Part shown: positions 61,191-64,000 of the stretch, piece after piece
How positions within the stretch are numbered: the stretch's first letter is position 1
Layout of the letters: the number at the start of each line of letters is the position of its first letter
From: Chaunax sp. Z400
Taxonomy: Eukaryota > Chordata > Actinopteri > Lophiiformes > Chaunacidae
Reading direction: 5' to 3'
Assembly (NCBI GenBank): GCA_037577475.1
Contig: CM075189.1
Span: 16,345,839-16,409,838 of the forward strand
Length of the DNA stretch: 64,000 nt
Translations under genes and position numbers: made by a program
Notes under the pieces: generated by a model
Database searches by the model: none
Seen by the model: only the letters and a program-made list of their open reading frames with translations
What the model was told of the DNA's origin: nothing

Positions 61191-63044
61191 CACTTGCAAC
61201 TATAGTGATGCTGCGTTTATGTCACGTGGGAGGGAAAGTTACAATGTGAAACGTTTGATGCAGCTTGGATTTTCATGAGAATCTTATTTATAAGTGAGAT
61301 ACGGTTATTCAGATGTGACACGAATGCTGCAGAGTTGGCGAACCAGTATTTCCGATGTGACTTGCATGTGGCATGAGACTTCACCTGCACGGAGAAGAGC
61401 AGAGGCGGTGTTTCTATCCTCCATAGGAGTTTCATTCACATATTGCATGTAGTGCGTAGTTAGTAATTTGTTTTTTGTGCAGCCTATAATGTTTGGCAGA
61501 GATAGAAAGTATGAAAAGAAAGGGACAGACGGATATACATTGGTTTTTAGCCAAAAAGAAGCCCAGCCAGTGAAAATGACTCGGTGGCAGAGCAGTGTGA
61601 GAGACAGGATAGTGAAAGAGAGAGAGCAACAGAGAGCCGAGCAGAAGTCAGCCAAGGTCCAGACCGGGGAAAACACAAAGTGACATAATGACAGGTAAAC
61701 AGGTAAAAACTAACTGCATTCTATAAACTTTTTACATGACACTGAGTTCACAAATAGACGCACTAGAGATTATTTAAGTAAATACCTGAATTTTTGACCC
61801 CCATGGTGACAAAGTTTTATTTTGTTTTAAAATAACTTATACATCTAAAGCAAGTAGGATGGCTGCTGGTTGTAGGACCCAAAGCTAACTGTGTTGTTAG
61901 TGGTAGAACTTGAAATCACTTCACCATGATGGTAAATGGTATATAAAATGGTAAATAAAAGTGCAGCACACAGTCTGAGTCTTAATGTACCAAACAACTA
62001 GTAATATGTGAATATAACCATCCAGTCCAGTTAAAGCACTAGTTAGGACATGGTTGTTTATTAGGGATTATTGGGCATCAGCCAGTGACAGAGGCTGTTT
62101 ATATTCTGCAGGCTCAGCAAAATGTCACATTCAATCTGTACACTTTGTTTTCAAAAGGTCATAATTAGCGAGCAGTTTTGAAACAATTATGGCCAAAGTG
62201 CACCAATTTCCCTTCTAGCAAAACACAGAAAAACTCATGGAGAGAAAGTGAACAGCATGTATGTGTGAAACATTTGTGGTCTGTTGTTATTCTAACCCCT
62301 TAGTCTAGTATCAAATGCTTTGTATCAGATGCAAAAGTTAAATGTAGTGCAGCAAAACTGGCGGCTCGGGTCCAAATTTTTCATCGCATCTCCGCTAACT
62401 GAGCATGAACACTGTTAGATTTCAGTAATGTAACACCTTTTGCCTGTAGGAGCAGCTGAGAACAATTTAAAACATTTTATTAGCCAGGTTGGAGATAGAA
62501 GGGCACACACGAGGGAAATTAAACAGCAGCTGCAGAGAAACAGGAAATAGTAATTTATTCAGCAACGTCGTACCTGGCAATACAAAGATTTGGAAAAGCG
62601 ATCCTATCGAGTAGCAAGGTGCGCCGTTGGTAAAACCACTTTTTATATCTGATAACTTTTGGCACACATGTTTAAAAAAAAGAAAAAGAAAAAAGTATGC
62701 TATTATATTTAACATCCAAGCAGTGCATAAAATAAATGTTTTAAATTTACTTGTCATAGTCAAATGACTGATTATGATGATGTTGCCAGGGCAGTTTGAC
62801 CTGTTGCTGCGGCAGTCTCAGCTATTGTTGGAAATGGCTCCAGTTTGAAAGAAAGGGAAAAAAACGAGTGTGATGACGCCACAAAGCTATTACTGTGTAA
62901 GCATCTATTTGTGTTTTGGACATGCTTGTATGCATCTTTTGTGTGACCTTTCTTAGGATAACTGCGTTTAATTCATGTGCACACTCATGCAGCATTTTTT
63001 GTGTGTGCATAAACCTTTAGCTGTGTCTGCATATATACATATAA

Positions 63045-63049
<5 letters not shown>

Positions 63050-63101
<52 letters not shown>
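63050..63101. repeat. (GT)n microsatellite
   Basis: About 25 GT units. Confidence 0.96.
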
Positions 63102-63105
<4 letters not shown>

Positions 63106-63261
63106 TGTACTATGGCGGTCTCACCTCAAGCCTGAACCCAGCTTAGCCGCGGGGAGGGTTGGGCATTTATGAAGGAATTCTGTAATTTTCAAAACTGTGG
63201 TTTGAGTTTCACTCTTTTTAACAAGCTGGTTTGGGCACTGATAATGGAAAACGGCTGTAGA

Positions 63262-63335
63262 GAGAAAGACAGCGAGAGAGAGAGAGAGCGAGAGCAAAGA
63301 GAGTGAGCAAGAGAAAGAGAAAGAGAGAGAGGAAC
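63262..63335. repeat. imperfect (GA)n tract
   Basis: GA-rich run with GC and AA interruptions. Confidence 0.85.
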
Positions 63336-64000
63336 TTTTGGCAGCGTCTGTGTTCACTTCCCATTTTTCAAATATGTTTCTGCCGTTCGCTCTTCCGGGA
63401 CTTTTTGTATTATCATTTCTGCGCTAGTTAGACTCTTGACAGTAAAAGGAAAAAAATGATATAAAGTGGGCATGAGAAACATTTAACTTTATAAGTGTAA
63501 CTCATCAATCTCAGAGTGTGCCATGAACATAAAGGCAGAACAAGGAATGACTCGGTGTGAAGGAAATGTAGCCAGCCGAGGGAAGGAGGTCTCAGAAGAT
63601 GGATGATGTCTAATGGAGAAGTATTCATTGCAGCTTGATACCCATTAAGAGGAATTAAAGATGAGCAATACAAATATCAACAAGAGAACAGTAGCAGTGC
63701 CATCCCCAAATCTGAACAGGGCAAACATAGGGCCCATGTTCCCACATTATGATTAAACCCTTATATGTCTTCATTCTATTGGTACATCAATGAAAACATG
63801 GAATGCATACTGTACATAAGTCATTTTGTGTCCTTTCTGCTCACAAGTACAGTAGTGTGTTCTAAAATCAAGCCAGCTTTGTCAATATGAGCAGAGGACC
63901 AACAACAGACTTCAGCCCTGGGTTCTCTGCCAGAGACCAGCCAGCCTTATCATTGTGAGTGCACACACTTAAGAGCCCAACTGTGTCGTATTACCATCTG

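Overview
The window looks like a piece of a ray-finned fish (probably percomorph teleost) chromosome. Long (CA/GT)n microsatellites are very dense, and the repeats are fish types: an L2-clade LINE tail, a tRNA-derived SINE with the 'AAAGCGCTTTGAGTGG' type 3' end, a Tc1-like transposase fossil and several MITE families. Vertebrate splice signals flank an exon whose translation matches vertebrate FGFRL1. There are no bacterial or viral operons, and almost all open frames are chance or low-complexity frames.

Only one protein-coding gene can be supported: fgfrl1 (fibroblast growth factor receptor-like 1), on the minus strand. Reading it 5' to 3' means going from high to low coordinates. A CpG-rich, CCAAT-box promoter candidate (about 56.07-56.48 kb) is followed by a possible noncoding first exon ending at 56012. 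Next come a short intron, the start-codon/signal-peptide exon (54636-54735), a 24.2 kb intron, and the exon encoding the first Ig domain (30156-30428). Both junctions that can be tested are phase 1, and they join in frame to give about 111 N-terminal residues. The second and third Ig domains, the transmembrane segment and the His-rich tail were not found, so the gene runs off the low-coordinate edge and the next intron is longer than 30 kb.

Layout: 1-30155 is intron with an L2 fragment (19.0-19.7 kb), a Tc1 fossil (16.2-16.6 kb), a SINE (11.7 kb) and MITEs. 30429-54635 is intron with three copies of one divergent repeat family (33.7, 44.1 and 53.7 kb), a TIR-bearing MITE (41.3 kb) and several microsatellites. 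54736-56011 is the short first intron. 56.5-64 kb is probably upstream intergenic DNA with four CTCF-like motifs, a very long GT tract (59.6 kb) and repeat fragments. Several non-repetitive intronic stretches look like possible cis-regulatory elements, but that is a judgement by eye and needs cross-species alignment.

I found no previously undescribed biological system. The most useful observations are the split fgfrl1 5' end with very large introns, the 16-bp-phased CCAAT array, and multicopy repeat families that can be recognised inside this single window.
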